From Amyloporia xantha (taxonomy: Eukaryota; Basidiomycota; Agaricomycetes; Polyporales; Adustoporiaceae): 64,000 nt of DNA. The notes beneath the pieces are model-generated. The model saw only the letters and a program-made list of their open reading frames with translations, was not told where the DNA came from and did not search any database. Within the stretch, counting starts at the first letter, position 1; each line of letters begins with the position of its first letter. Made by a program: the position numbers and the translations under genes. Of the stretch, positions 11,267 to 22,533 are shown in pieces. The stretch lies in assembly GCA_036971615.1 (NCBI GenBank), contig JAYKKR010000010.1, positions 682,001 through 746,000 of the forward strand. The letters are read 5' to 3'.

Positions 11267-13238
11267 TTAAGTCATGTAACGGAAGCCTTTCGGACGCCCC
11301 TCCTCCTCTTCCTTCAGGGCGATTTGTTTGTTCAGCTGTTCAAGATGTTTCTTGAACACGTAACATAGAATGATGCATGATCCGTTGGTGGCGATGCAGA
11401 TTGCGTACGAGTAACGATACGATGGTCCCCAATTTGACGGCCAGACGTATCTGCAAAACCCCATCGAACCATTATGCGTGTGCCTGACTCGGAGAATTAC
11501 ATATTCGGCACTTACGATCCGGCTATGTTTCCGAGCTGCGAGAACGCATTAATGAACGCGAGAGCCACGGCTCGTTTCGAAGGTGGCCGAGGAATGGAAT
11601 TGCTGATCCATGCGAGAAAGGTGATGAAAGCCGCATATGACTGAGCCATGAGAAACCTAGCAGCCGATTGAGCCATGTTTATAGGCCGATGGGAAGACAC
11701 ATACAAGGATACATATCGAGCCGCGGTGTTCATCGTCGAAATCGCAATAATGAATCCAACGATCCCGAAGCACAGAGGGATGGCAATGTGCCAGAACCTC
11801 TCACCCGTCCTGTCCGAGTGGCTTGCAGCAATGGAAGGTGAGCATCAGAAATTTATCAACTTATCGCGAGACATTACCTGGTCATTGCAAATGCGACTAG
11901 CGTCGCAAATGCCCAAGGTGGAGCGCAGAGCAACAAAGTGATAGTGGTCGAGAACCCCAATGTAGCACTCAGCGTCGGGAAGAACGCATTGAAAGACAGA
12001 GAGATAACCATGCTTGTCAGTGCTAGCGCAAGTAGCCAGACTTTCCAGTCCTCAAATGCCATTTTTAGACCATCAAATTGGGTGCCGCCTTCTGTCTTCC
12101 CATCGTCACCGACACCAACATCTTCCTCCATACGTTTCTCCGCGAGACGGACATCGAGTGGACTCAGCCATGTGTGAGACGTAGCAGGAAAGTCAGGCAA
12201 AACGAATATCGCGCAAGCAGCAACGAATATCGTGAGAGAACCTTCGATATAGAACAACCACCTATAATAGATAGTGTGAATCACCTTAAGCCGCGGCGGC
12301 AGGCAAGTACAGCCTAACATACCTCCAAGCAGAGTGCCCAAGTTTACCTTCCATGCCATCCAAAATCCCAGATGCAATAAGCGAACCGAAGGCATTACTG
12401 ATTAGACTGCCGCAAGATAGAACCGCAGTGCGAACACCCAGTTCTGACCTCTTGTACCACTTTGAGAGAAGGAACAAGGCACCAGGGAAAAATGCTGCTT
12501 CGACAAAGCCGAGGAAAAAACGAGTCAGAAGAGCACCGACAAAGCTTTACATAGGGTTTCAGATGTGGTTGAAAACGGGCTGAGAATCAAATTTACCTGG
12601 TAGTCACGCCTAGATAACACTCAATGATTAGTTCATTCTGACACAGAACTGATATGGTCCCCACCTGTTAGGCAGGAGATCATCCCCCAAACCATCATGC
12701 AGCACGGCAGATATATAGACGGCTTTCCGATATAATTAAGCAGCATGTTTCTAGTCGTGATGAATATGTTTTCCTACTTGTGAGATTCCAATGCAAACTC
12801 ACGATGGTACTTGCATCAAGATGTATCCCACATACAGAATACTCAATAATGTATCGAATTCCTGACCCTTCAGATGAAGATCAGACTCGAACCCGCGCAA
12901 CCTTGCCGCACTGCAGAAACATCAGTGAGGGTCATTCAAGGTATCAAGAATCTCCTCACGAAGCGTTGTTGCGGTCAATCTGTGTCCACAACAGGGTTCA
13001 TTTCGGCGGATATAAATCAGGCATGTCCACGCACGTAGTTCAGGATATACACAACGATGAGAATGGCCATGCGCATGTCGAGCTTCCGGAGGAGCCTCTT
13101 CTCCAATTTCTTCCGCTCCTCATGACCACCGAACTCTTCGTCTCCCACAGGCGTATCGCATCTAGGTTCTTCAATGTATTCCGCAGTACCAAGCTTCTTG
13201 GTTGAAGCCGACGCGACTAAGTTGGAAGGGGAGGACAT
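11267..13238 (-). CDS. Dal5-type MFS transporter (anion:cation symporter family), copy 1
   Basis: This is a 12-helix plasma-membrane permease of the ACS/Dal5 branch of the major facilitator superfamily, which carries allantoate, nicotinate, pantothenate, biotin precursors or similar organic anions by proton symport. It starts MSSPSNLVASASTKK with a cytosolic tail holding ERKKLEKRLLRKLDMRM before helix 1 (AILIVVYILNY). The mid-protein block FLLSKWYKRSELGVRTAVL is diagnostic of the branch. The central loop is charged (EDVGVGDDGKTEGG). The conserved late block NSIPRPPSKRAVALAFINAF and the end YVWPSNWGPSYRYSYAICI follow, and the cytosolic tail is Lys/Glu-rich. It is closely similar along its length to the plus-strand copy at 17200-19136, so the two arose by duplication. 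The substrate cannot be told from sequence. Introns are numerous and not all were traced. Confidence 0.88.
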
Positions 13239-14049
13239 GCTGGGTCGACGAGCACAGAAAGCGAGGCGCTGTTAGGTCGGAGTGACAGAGACGAGGGACG
13301 TCTGCACATCTTCCCCTCATAAATGCACCTGGTGGCTGCTGACCACACATCAAAGAATCTAGCGTGATCGTAGATCATTCTTCCCGTACCGCGTTGCGCA
13401 CAAAAGCCGCCGTAAGTCGGCAATGAGGCAGATAATGGTCGACTCCGGTCCTGGGACGCGCGCCGTACAAACGACCTAGGGCAGCAGTTATCCGGACGAG
13501 CGATGGTAGGATACCAGGTCTTCAGGATGAGATGCAAGGCTTTAGACCAACATGGCGACAAAGAGCAGTCGGTTGGCGTGGTCGACTCGGATAGCTACTG
13601 TATGCACACGACCCCGGAGGACGACGAGTCGGAATGCGGGGCGCCAGACACATACTGTGGAGAATATCCGAGGATCATCCGGCCCGGAGATCGCCAGCGG
13701 TTCCGAGGGGTATAGACCGGCGCTAGTCACGTCTGATTGAGCCTTGACATAGACCATGGGTCGATGTAATTGGACGTACGAGCGTGAGCCTACTCAAGGT
13801 CGCGAGTTTTTGTACATAATGCATAAGCTTATATTGGGATTGGGATTAATGAAGGCAAAGCACTTCAACTTCAAGATCGTCGTCAGGCATGCAGTCGGGG
13901 CTGCCCGATTCCAGGGGGTGCTACAGCCCGATTCCGGGCTGACTCAGTCAGATGGCGAAGGCGACGGCTGAGCCTGTGAACTGCTAACTTCCACCCAATA
14001 AATTGTTGCAGCTCGTTCTTCACAATTAGACCGGGCCGATCTGCGCAAG
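13239..14049. other. Divergent promoter region, transporter copy 1 / AlaX
   Basis: This 811-nt gap separates two divergent start codons and should hold both promoters. Short open frames are present on both strands but none resembles a protein I know. I see no repeat. Confidence 0.5.
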
Positions 14050-15741
14050 ATGGCTGCTTCTGCCATTCTTCTGCCTCCTCTCACCCCACCTACGTACCAC
14101 CGTATCGTCTCACCGACTCTTCAGGTCCCAACTGACCCCCTCACGCCGATACCAGTGGGTCTCCTAGCGTGCCAACGTAAGTACTTACCTTCTGATCTGG
14201 TATACGCCCGTAATGATCGATTCACCTGGCGGCTCCAATCTAAAGGAGATCCACTTCTGCGTGAGCTTGCAACCACCGTCGTCAGCTGCACTATCTCGCA
14301 GCAGCCAACTGTGCCTTCCAATGGCAGGAAGGGCAAGAAGGATAAGGCCCCACCCCCACCCTCCGAGCCATTGCTTGAGGTGATCTTGCATGACACAGTA
14401 ATCTTTCCGGAGGGTGGTGGCCAGCCCTCGGACATTGGATTGTTGACGAGCGCAGATGGGGACGTATGGAATGTGATCGAGGTAAAGAGGCACGGCGGCC
14501 ATGCCGTGCACTATATTCGAGCGAAGGAGCAGGATGCACAATCAGCGCTGCGAATATTCGCGCCTGGAGCAAGCGTTGGTGTCGCGCTGGGGGAGGAGGG
14601 TTTCCAGCGACGATTAGACCATGTACGATTATCCCTTCGTTGCTCACTGCGTGATACTCACAATGAACAAGACGAGCATGCATACTTCGCAGCACTTGCT
14701 ATCTGCAATTCTGAACACACGGCTTAACCTTCCCACCTTGTCTTGGTCGCTCACGGCTTACCCGACACCTTGCTACGTTGAGATTCCCCGTGGTATATCA
14801 GTTGAGGAGATCGCGTCAATTCAAGAGGAAGCAAACCGGATGGTCTTTGAGGGTCGCGTTGTGCATGTGGAAGTAGAAGAGTTGGACAGGGAGAAGGTTC
14901 CCGAAGCAGCGAAACTCGAGAGCGGGCGCAGCGCCGGCAAAGCGCTGCCTGCAGACTACACAGGAGGAGTCAAGAGGACCGTTGTGATCGACGGTATTGA
15001 CCGTACTCTGTAAGTTCGACGCCATCTGCAATATTCAAGTCGATTGAGTATAACCTTAGATGTTGCGGAACGCACATGCCGACATTGCATAACGTGCAAC
15101 TCTTCCTCCTACCACACACCGATGCCCTCTCGCGCTCGAGCACCACATCCGCACGGTTATATTTCCTGTCTGGGCCACGGCTAATCACATACCTCACTTC
15201 CACCCATACGCAATTGACAAGCACCGCTGCGACCCTCAGCTGTGGGGCGCCGCAAGTACCTGAGCGAGTGGAGCAGGTTGTGGAAGAGCGAAAGAAGGTG
15301 GTGAAACGAGTCGAGGACGTCGAGACGGAACTCGCTGCTTTTATTGCCCAGGATTTCGTCAGCCACGTCGCGAGCGGCGGTCCGGAAGGATCATACCTGC
15401 ATCGACACCGCGTCGACGACTCTGCCAATCCCCTAGGGTTCTTGAACGCCATCTCCTTGGCTTTTGCAAAGGAGATTAGCTCTAAGACAGACTCACCTTC
15501 GTATCTCATTGTTCTGTCTTCATCTCCCTCCTCGCAAACCACGTCAACCACGAGCGTTGTACTCATCTTCGGCTCTGACGAGAAAAAGGTGAAGGAAGTG
15601 GGAGAAGGACTTAAGAGCAAGTTGAACGCGAAAGGAGGAGGCAAGGGAACACGCTGGAGCGGTAAGTTCACGGGCGCGTGGAAGGACGGAAGAGAGGGGG
15701 CGTTAGTAGAGGAGATGCTCAAGGCTGCCAAAGGAATCTAG
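14050..15741 (+). CDS. Alanyl-tRNA editing protein, AlaX-L/AARSD1 type
   Basis: This free-standing trans-editing enzyme hydrolyses Ser (and Gly) mischarged onto tRNA-Ala, guarding translation in the cytosol. Three exons (14050-14622, 14672-15009, 15060-15741) encode 530 aa. The first half is a beta-barrel-like domain containing DTVIFPEGGGQPSDIGLL, as in the N-terminal part of AlaX-L. The editing site follows at the first splice junction: DHTSMHTSQHLLSA carries the HxxxH zinc motif, and CCGTHMPTLHNVQL supplies the later Cys/His ligands after the second junction. Helices with many Glu/Lys (ERVEQVVEERKKVVKRVEDVE) and a DHHA1-like C-terminal part follow. There is no aminoacylation domain, so it is not alanyl-tRNA synthetase. 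Both introns are about 50 nt and canonical. Confidence 0.93.
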
Positions 15742-15862
15742 ACAAATGCTTCTCATACAATCTGTTGTGCATTAGTGTACAAAATGAACATGTTTACAAC
15801 CGTGTGACAAACCAATAGGAAAGGTATATAATACGTCAAGCGGACCTATGAGCTTAGTCTCT

Positions 15863-16792
15863 CTACTTGGGCTCCTCTGCAACACTGCCCTCGTTTGCCG
15901 AGAGATACGACTCACTTCCATACACTTCTGCATCTACTTGAGTGATGAGATTAGGTGTGACGGTGCTAACAAGGCAATACTCACCATCTACCTCTGCCTC
16001 TGCCTCACCTGATCCCTCGTCTCCACTGACAAAAACATCGCCTTCTGACAAGCTCTCTGAGCCATCTCCGTCGCTCAAGCCCCAGTTCTCCATGCCATCA
16101 TCCTCATCCCCACCTTCCCATGCAGTCTCGGCGTCCGTATTCGAGTCGGCATCTGCATTAGCATCCGTCTCCACCTCTACGTCCAAATAGACTTCCAACT
16201 CCTCTGACATGTCGATGTCCGTATCCTCGAATTCAAACTCGTCGGCATCGAAGTCGTCGGTGTCGAGGAAGCCGTCATCCTCGTCCTCGTCGTCCTCGCC
16301 TGGAATATAATCACCATCCGAGGACTCATAGTCCGATTCCGAGATGGGACGTATGTTCGCGAACTGGTGGCGGCATGCGGGACAAGTACCGTGCTAGACG
16401 ACCTGTGAGCGACAGACTAGGAAAGATAACAAGATGTGCATACCCGGCCACGTATCCACTCGATCATACTGCGGACGGGCAAAGTAAATGTCAATAGTTG
16501 ATCTCGGAGGTAGACGCTTTACTTACTCCAACCGACAGAAAATGTGTCCACATCCCTCTAGCTTTGTGACACCCCTGAGCTCCACCGGTTCAACGGTTAG
16601 GCCAATGAGGTCTCCTTCGTTCTGCGTTCGTCCTTCATAGATACTCTCAAAGGAGTTAAGGCATATGGGGCATGAATCATCAAGTGGAATCTCGTCCTTC
16701 TTCAGAGTGGGTAGCTCCGAGATTGCAACGGTCATCCGTTCCTGGGCGGTGAGGAAGAGGTCGGCATGGTCTCCCCTTATGAGTGAAGACAT
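15863..16792 (-). CDS. RING-finger protein with acidic C-terminus (putative E3 ubiquitin ligase)
   Basis: Four exons (16792-16527, 16468-16444, 16393-15985, 15936-15863) encode 257 aa. The RING begins CPICLNSF, has a loop of about 35 residues, continues CGHIFCRLDMIEWIRGR and closes with HGTCPACR. A 25-nt exon encodes the MIEWIRGR helix that would contact an E2. The sixth zinc ligand, normally Cys or His, is Asp in this splice model. Asp can ligate zinc in some RINGs (Rbx1), but this should be checked. After the RING comes a long stretch dominated by Asp, Glu and Ser, including DADADSNTDAETAWEGGDED, probably disordered. The domain suggests ubiquitin transfer; substrate and pathway are unknown. 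It starts about 400 nt from transporter copy 2 in divergent orientation. Confidence 0.82.
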
Positions 16793-17199
16793 TTCCAGGC
16801 TCTTCCAGTATAGTGATGTTAGAGACCGATAGGTGAAGGACAGCTGGCCGGATGAGCTGGGGTGTGCTTGCCGGCGCTATAGCGCGGTTGCAAACTGCGA
16901 CTCGGCGCGTATTCACACGCGTAAACAGCGTTCGCGTTTGTCACGTGCGCGTAATCGACACCACGGGCCGGGAAAGGAAAGGCTCGTCGTTCAGGATTGC
17001 CCGGATGCTTTCTTGGCCCCGGCTTATCACCCCCGTTAAGCACATCCTGTGACTGTCTGCTCTTCCTTTCCCTCCCTCAGAATAGCTGGACTACAAAGCA
17101 AGCGATATCGGAAGATGCGGAACGCCTCGCTTTCTACTTTATTCGCTCTCGAGAGCGAATAAGCACCCTCCCGCGACCGCTCAAAGGATCTCTACTCAA
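16793..17199. other. Divergent promoter region, RING gene / transporter copy 2
   Basis: This region of about 400 nt should hold two promoters. Its one striking feature is the perfect palindrome at 17139-17162, listed separately. There are also CT-rich leader-like tracts near 17050-17085. Confidence 0.55.
17139..17162. promoter_or_regulatory. Perfect 24-bp palindrome 37 nt upstream of the transporter ATG
   Basis: The half-site TTATTCGCTCTC (17139-17150) is followed immediately by its exact reverse complement (17151-17162), with no spacer. It ends 37 nt before the start codon at 17200, so it lies in the core promoter or the 5' leader. Perfect palindromes of this length are rare by chance. It could bind a dimeric transcription factor or form a hairpin in the leader RNA. 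Position and symmetry are seen; the function is inferred. Confidence 0.5.
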
Positions 17200-19136
17200 A
17201 TGGCTGCAGCAGAATCCAAGTCTCGGTCTGCATCGCCGGTAGAAAAGGTTGAACATGATGTGGAGTCCATACAAGGGATACCTGACGATCCAGATGCCGA
17301 ATTTGGTGGAGCTGAAGCGCGGCGCAAGCTTGAACGCAAGCTGCTCTGGAAACTCGATGCCCGGATGTTCATTCTGGTCATCATCTACATTCTGAACTAT
17401 GTGAGTCTTACTCTTCAGAATCAAGTCTCTTTAATTTACTGACCGTTGGTATAGATCGACCGTAATAATGCAGCGTAAGTAGATTTGCTCTATGGAGTGC
17501 CTTCACGTCTAATTGCAAGCATCGCGCTCTTCATAGGGCTGCACGACTACGAGGCTTTGAGGCGGACCTACATCTCCAGGGTCAGCAATTTTCAACGTTG
17601 CTATCTATCCTATACGTTGGCTATATCATCATGCAAATTCCTTCGTAAGTTTATTTATTCCCTTTGCCTGTGTCAGGGCCTCACCCCCACCCCCAGGAAC
17701 ATGATATTGAACGTGATGGGGAAACCTTCCCTCCACCTGCCAATATGCATGATTATATGGGGTGTTCTGTCTATTTTAACAGGTTCGTCCCTCATGAGCT
17801 AATATCTGACTTGATTATTAATGTCGTTACAGGCATCACGAAAGAGTGAGTAACGTCCAGGATCTCCTCTAGTTCAATGTTATGGATCGCTTATGTCCTT
17901 ATCTGCAGTTTTGTGGGGGCGCTTCTTACTCGTTTCTTTCTTGGGTTCATGGAAGCAGCATTCTTTCCTGGTGCCCTCTTTCTTATCAGCAAATGGTACA
18001 AGCGAAGTGAGCTCGGTGCCCGTACAGCAATCCTCTACGGAGGGAACATCATCAGTAATGCTTTTGGGGCGCTGATTGCCTCCGGAATTCTTGACACCAT
18101 GCAAGGCAAGCTCGGCCAAGCTGCCTGGCGATGGCTCTTCTTCATCGAAGGCTCTTTGACCGTCTTCTTCGCCATCTGCGCGATTTTCCTCCTTCCTGAT
18201 TTCCCCGCGACCACCAAAGGCAAATGGCTTAGTGATGAAGAGCGCCGACTGGCCATGCGGCGCATGGAAGAGGATGCGGGTGTTGGCGATGAACGTGAGA
18301 CGGAGGTTGGCCCTCAAAGTTCTGGATTGTGGATGGCCATCACGGATTGGAAGGTTTGGTGGATGGCTTTTGCAATGCTGAGTCAGGTCGTTGCGTTGAG
18401 TTTCAATGCATACTTTCCGACTCTGAGTGCCACGATGGGTTTCAATACCACTATCTCGCTGCTCCTATGCGCGCCGCCTTTCGTCCTGACGACTATCCTC
18501 GCATACATCAATTCTCGGTGTGTATTTCCTATTTACATTTATGTTCCTACGGCGTGCTTAGAATATGACCGCTAGCCACTCTGACAAGACGGGCGAAAGG
18601 TTCTACCACATCACGATATCCTGGGCTTTAGGTATCGTGGGCTTCATCATAGCGATTTCCACTATGCACACTGCTGCGCGTTACATTTCGTTGTGGGTGG
18701 TCAACTTCTATTTCAGCGGCTGCAATATTGATATGACGACAAAAATAGATTCCTAATGGCGCAACAATATGCTGGCTTCGTTGTCCTCTACACATGGGTC
18801 AGCAACTCTTTTCCTCGACCGCCGTCTAAGCGGGCCGTTGCCGTTGCTCTTGTCAACGCATTTTCGCAATTGGGGAACATCGCTGGCTCGTCAGTGACAT
18901 GTCTACTTCCGACCTCATGCATACCCTGACGGATGTTGTCGCTTCACAGATACGTCTGGCCGAGCAACTGGGGGCCCACATACCGCTACTCCTACGGGAT
19001 TTGTATAGCAACCTCAGGATGGGCAATCGTGATGTGCTACATCTTCAAGCTTCATCTCCAGTCCCTCAATAGGAAGATGGATAAGGAAGAGGAAGAAAAG
19101 GGCGCGAAGGTGAAGGGCTTCCGATACCTGGTCTGA
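17200..19136 (+). CDS. Dal5-type MFS transporter (anion:cation symporter family), copy 2
   Basis: This is a paralogue of the minus-strand gene at 11267-13238. Exons read out the whole family pattern: a charged N-terminus with ARRKLERKLLWKLDARM, helix 1 ending ILNY, then IDRNNAAAARLRGFEADLHL at a run of short exons, and YVGYIIMQIPS. Next come FFLGFMEAAFFPGALFLISK with WYKRSELGARTAILYGGNI, a charged central loop, FNAYFPTLSATMGFNTTISL and SNSFPRPPSKRAVAVALVNA, and the end YVWPSNWGPTYRYSYGICI. At least eight introns are visible, among them 17401-17454 and several very short exons around 17455-17850. Expected topology is 12 helices with both ends cytosolic. The substrate is unknown; relatives carry allantoate, nicotinate or pantothenate. 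The palindrome at 17139 lies just upstream. Confidence 0.9.
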
Positions 19137-20414
19137 TAAGATACCTTTTGCGTACCTGTTCAAACACGTTCTGTTGTCCACGATGACGAACGATGTTTTC
19201 TTACCGATCTTGATCGTGATTCTGTGCTCGCGACGTATTTTCAGCTTTTTCTTACAGAGACGTGTATTAATATCAACTATATCACAAATGTGTGTTAATT
19301 GCTGCACTTCTATCTGAGCTTCTGTCGTGGCTCGCTGATAAAGACATACACCGATCCAGCATGGTCCGAGTGGTCGTTGCGCGCTTACCTGACTTTACAA
19401 CGTTTGCGCTAGTGCTTGAGGTGCAAAACACGGGAAACGGATCACGGAGCACAGCTGACTATGTCAGTCGGATGTCTTTGGGGCGCAGATGATTTTGAGT
19501 GCAATGCTGGCTTGACTGGTCCGTTGCCTCATGACCCTACCGATCTATCAGAAATGCAAGCATACGCGACTATCTATCATATTCTAGCGTTTACGTCTTA
19601 CTTATGCTGGAACACCATCACGCTGTCGGCAGGGGACATAGAAAACACTGACCTGAAAAGAGAATTCGTAAAATGTACCGCTCAGTGTACCCTCCTGACC
19701 ATTATGCCTGGAGACGTCAACGGGACTCGAGATATGCCGTGGACGGCTTTCACTGTCTAGTCAGCCATATGAGCCAACCGCAAGCGCTTTCAAAAGACCA
19801 ACCTACACTTCTTCCGGTAGTAAGTAACCTCGGAGAGATGTCCACCGTGGCAGTGAGGGCATACGGGTTGCCCGAGGGAAGTATACTGGTTGATGAATCA
19901 GACAGCTAATCATTCCTGACTGCAACATCAAGGACCAGTAGCGATCGCACGTTCGATGAGTGAGTGGAACAGAATGCACGTGTAAAGTATCGATAACAAG
20001 ATCCAGAAGGATATACCAAAGAGAGAGAGGGACGTTTCCTGAGAAGCACAATAGACCAGCGGGTTGAGAAATGAGACCACGGCAATAGAACGGCAGACAA
20101 GTGAGATGACGACTGACAGTCTGTGAACATCGGAAGGAACACAAACGTTCGCGTACGGAGCAAGAGATTATTGTGAAACAGATGAGTATAAGACAGGGAG
20201 GAAAGGACGGGGGAAGCGAGAGACGATGGCAGAGCACGGTGGTGAAGAGCAAAAGCCATGCGAATCACGCTACACGCGTTGGTCTGGTGGTCGACATCTC
20301 CGCGAACGATCCCCATCTCGTCTCACATCTCTCATACCTCATTTCCTACTCGCTCGTCTTCAGTCTCTTCACCTCCTGCTCACCGCAGCGGACACAGGCG
20401 TCGGTGCGACGCAG
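19137..20414. other. Intergenic region, transporter copy 2 / Nem1
   Basis: This 1.28-kb region between two plus-strand genes shows no convincing gene. Just before the Nem1 start the sequence is CT-rich (about 20335-20400), typical of a fungal leader. An in-frame ATG at 20226 would extend Nem1 by 63 residues, but the added sequence is not Nem1-like. Confidence 0.5.
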
Positions 20415-22007
20415 ATGAATTCGCTGACTTATCTCACCCGCCAATTCGATGTGCTAGCCTCGCCCCGTGCGCCACCATCCACCCCTACCTCTGAGTCCCC
20501 GCCCCCGCTGTCTCTCGCTCCAGAACACCAGAATGTCCCCCATACACGCGTACGCTCATGGTCGACGAGGGCCCTCCGCGTCCCATTCTCTGGGGGGTCC
20601 CCGTCTGGCATGTGGACTCTCAAGAGGTCCCTCTCATCCCCAGGCGAGGTCAACTCCACGGCATCGGCAGACAACCTCGTCCATTACCCCTCTCGAGGTC
20701 CCTCCACATCATCCTCGTCTTCACCTAAGCCACCATCTCGGCGGCCGTCTGTCCCGTCTACGGAGAACGCGAATCGACCGAGAGGTGGTTCAGCCAACGT
20801 CATTAGAAGTATCTTCTTCGTACGCATCGCACTTCTGCTGTGGAATGCCATTTGCACAGCTCTGAGGTCACTCACACGGCAAGGAAACGTGCGAGTATCA
20901 GATGAGGTAGCGGTGGAGGATGGTACGGAGGAGGAAGAGAAGGACACTGAAGACGAGAGTAAGGACGTTAAATCTGTATTATTAGGTCATTCGCAAACAC
21001 CATTTCCACCCGCAATCCCACCACCACTGTCTCCCATACAACCACCCTCTCCTGCAGTCATTCCCCCGGATCTCTCTCCCCCTCCCATCAGTCGTTCGCT
21101 CTCAGAGACGCCTCAGCCCCTGGACAGCGATCTCAATTCACTACCAGCACCACGGAGCACTGTTCCATTCCCCTCCCTAGCATCAGCAACACAATATCCC
21201 CCCACCACCTCGCGGGCGTCGACACCTAGCGCTGCAGCCCACAAGACGCCCTTTCATCTCCCGAAAACGTTGGTGCTGGACCTGGATGAAACTCTTATAC
21301 ATGCTACGTCAAGACCTATGTTATCCGCCTCGTCAAGTGGGTCTGGGCTACTAGGCATCAGTATATTCGGACGAGGCAATAAAGGTGCTGGTCATGTAGT
21401 AGAGGTAGTGTTGGGCGGTCGAAGCACACTTTATCATGTGTATAAGCGGCCTTTCGTGGATTATTTCCTCAGAAAGGTCAGTGTCACGTTTTGAGATCTG
21501 GACAATATGATGTAAACTTTTGCAGGTGTCAGCGTGGTATACGCTTGTTGTCTTCACGGCGTCTATGCAGGAGTACGCCGATCCTGTCATTGACTGGTTA
21601 GATGCTGGCCGAGGGATATTGACCCGTCGATTATTCAGAGAGGTGTGGTCAACACCAATCGTTCTGTGGTGTCGTGCTAAACCATACACCATCTGCCATT
21701 AGTCATGTACACAACTACCGAATGGATCCTATACGAAAGATCTGTCCATTGTCGAAGAAGATCTGGCGCGAGTATGTCTGATCGACAACTCACCGATATG
21801 TTATAACGTCAACGAAGGTCAGTACCATTGATTCTTAACAGGTCTGTTAACGAAATTAATCCCATTTCAACAGCAAATGGGATTCCAATAGAGGGATGGA
21901 CACATGACCCACATGACGAGGCCCTGCTTGACCTACTACCCGTCCTCGACTCTCTACGTTTTACTAGCGACGTCCGACGAGTATTGGGCATTCGCGGTTT
22001 CTCATGA
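20415..22007 (+). CDS. nem1: Nem1/Dullard-type phosphatase of the nuclear envelope and ER
   Basis: This is the catalytic subunit of the Nem1-Spo7 complex, which dephosphorylates lipin (Pah1) at the nuclear envelope/ER and so switches phosphatidate toward triacylglycerol. Four exons (20415-21476, 21526-21642, 21703-21817, 21874-22007) encode 475 aa. The N-terminus [14 protein letters not shown] is followed by a Ser/Pro-rich region, a membrane helix (about [20 protein letters not shown]) and a long disordered linker. The FCP1/HAD domain starts [16 protein letters not shown] with the DxDxT nucleophile motif. It continues [40 protein letters not shown] and [20 protein letters not shown], and ends near [12 protein letters not shown] chose the ATG at 20415 because the region from 20226 looks like leader. 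All three introns are canonical and 49-60 nt. Confidence 0.92.
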
Positions 22008-22533
22008 CATATTACAAAGATTTTTTCGACTCGTATGGGCTCTGATTGTTCGGTAGAACAACTCAATGTTGCATGGACTTCATCATGGAGCTATAAGTCA
22101 TCATATTTCCCCAGGTCTTGTAGTGCTAAAAATCATATCGTTGCATCGCCATTTGCTGATTATTATCCTTCCTAATTTACCCCGTTGTCGACTGCACCCA
22201 ATCATGAATCCAGTACACTCGCATGATAATTGCTTAATGGCTTACTCTTGGTGTACATTTATATGTATATGGACATATTCGTCTCACTCTGACACATACA
22301 GGTCCAGATCCTTCTACTCGAAAGCAACGTTGTCCGTTGTGACGAGTGATATATAGTGCGAAAAGCGTACAGGGCGAAATGGGCGGATGGTGGTAGCACT
22401 AATAAGACACAATTGACACGATGGATGAGCCCGAAACCGTAATGTAACAGCAGATGATTAGTCAGAAGAATGCAATCATAAGAATGCAAGGAAGAAGCGG
22501 GGGGTCAAAGAGAGTGGAATGATGCTGGGCAGA
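22008..22533. other. Convergent 3' region, Nem1 / Snf7
   Basis: This 526-nt AT-richer region holds the 3' ends of two convergent genes. I see no gene or repeat in it. Confidence 0.5.

Noticed and set aside
14970..15731. Long minus-strand open frame (253 codons) opposite the AlaX gene
   Set aside because: It mirrors the high-GC third positions of the plus-strand exon, has no family motif, and the plus strand encodes clear AlaX motifs with consistent introns.
11267..19136. A metabolite biosynthetic cluster around the transporters
   Set aside because: The genes between and beside them (AlaX, RING, beta-mannosidase, Nem1) are housekeeping or unrelated; there is no backbone synthase or tailoring enzyme.
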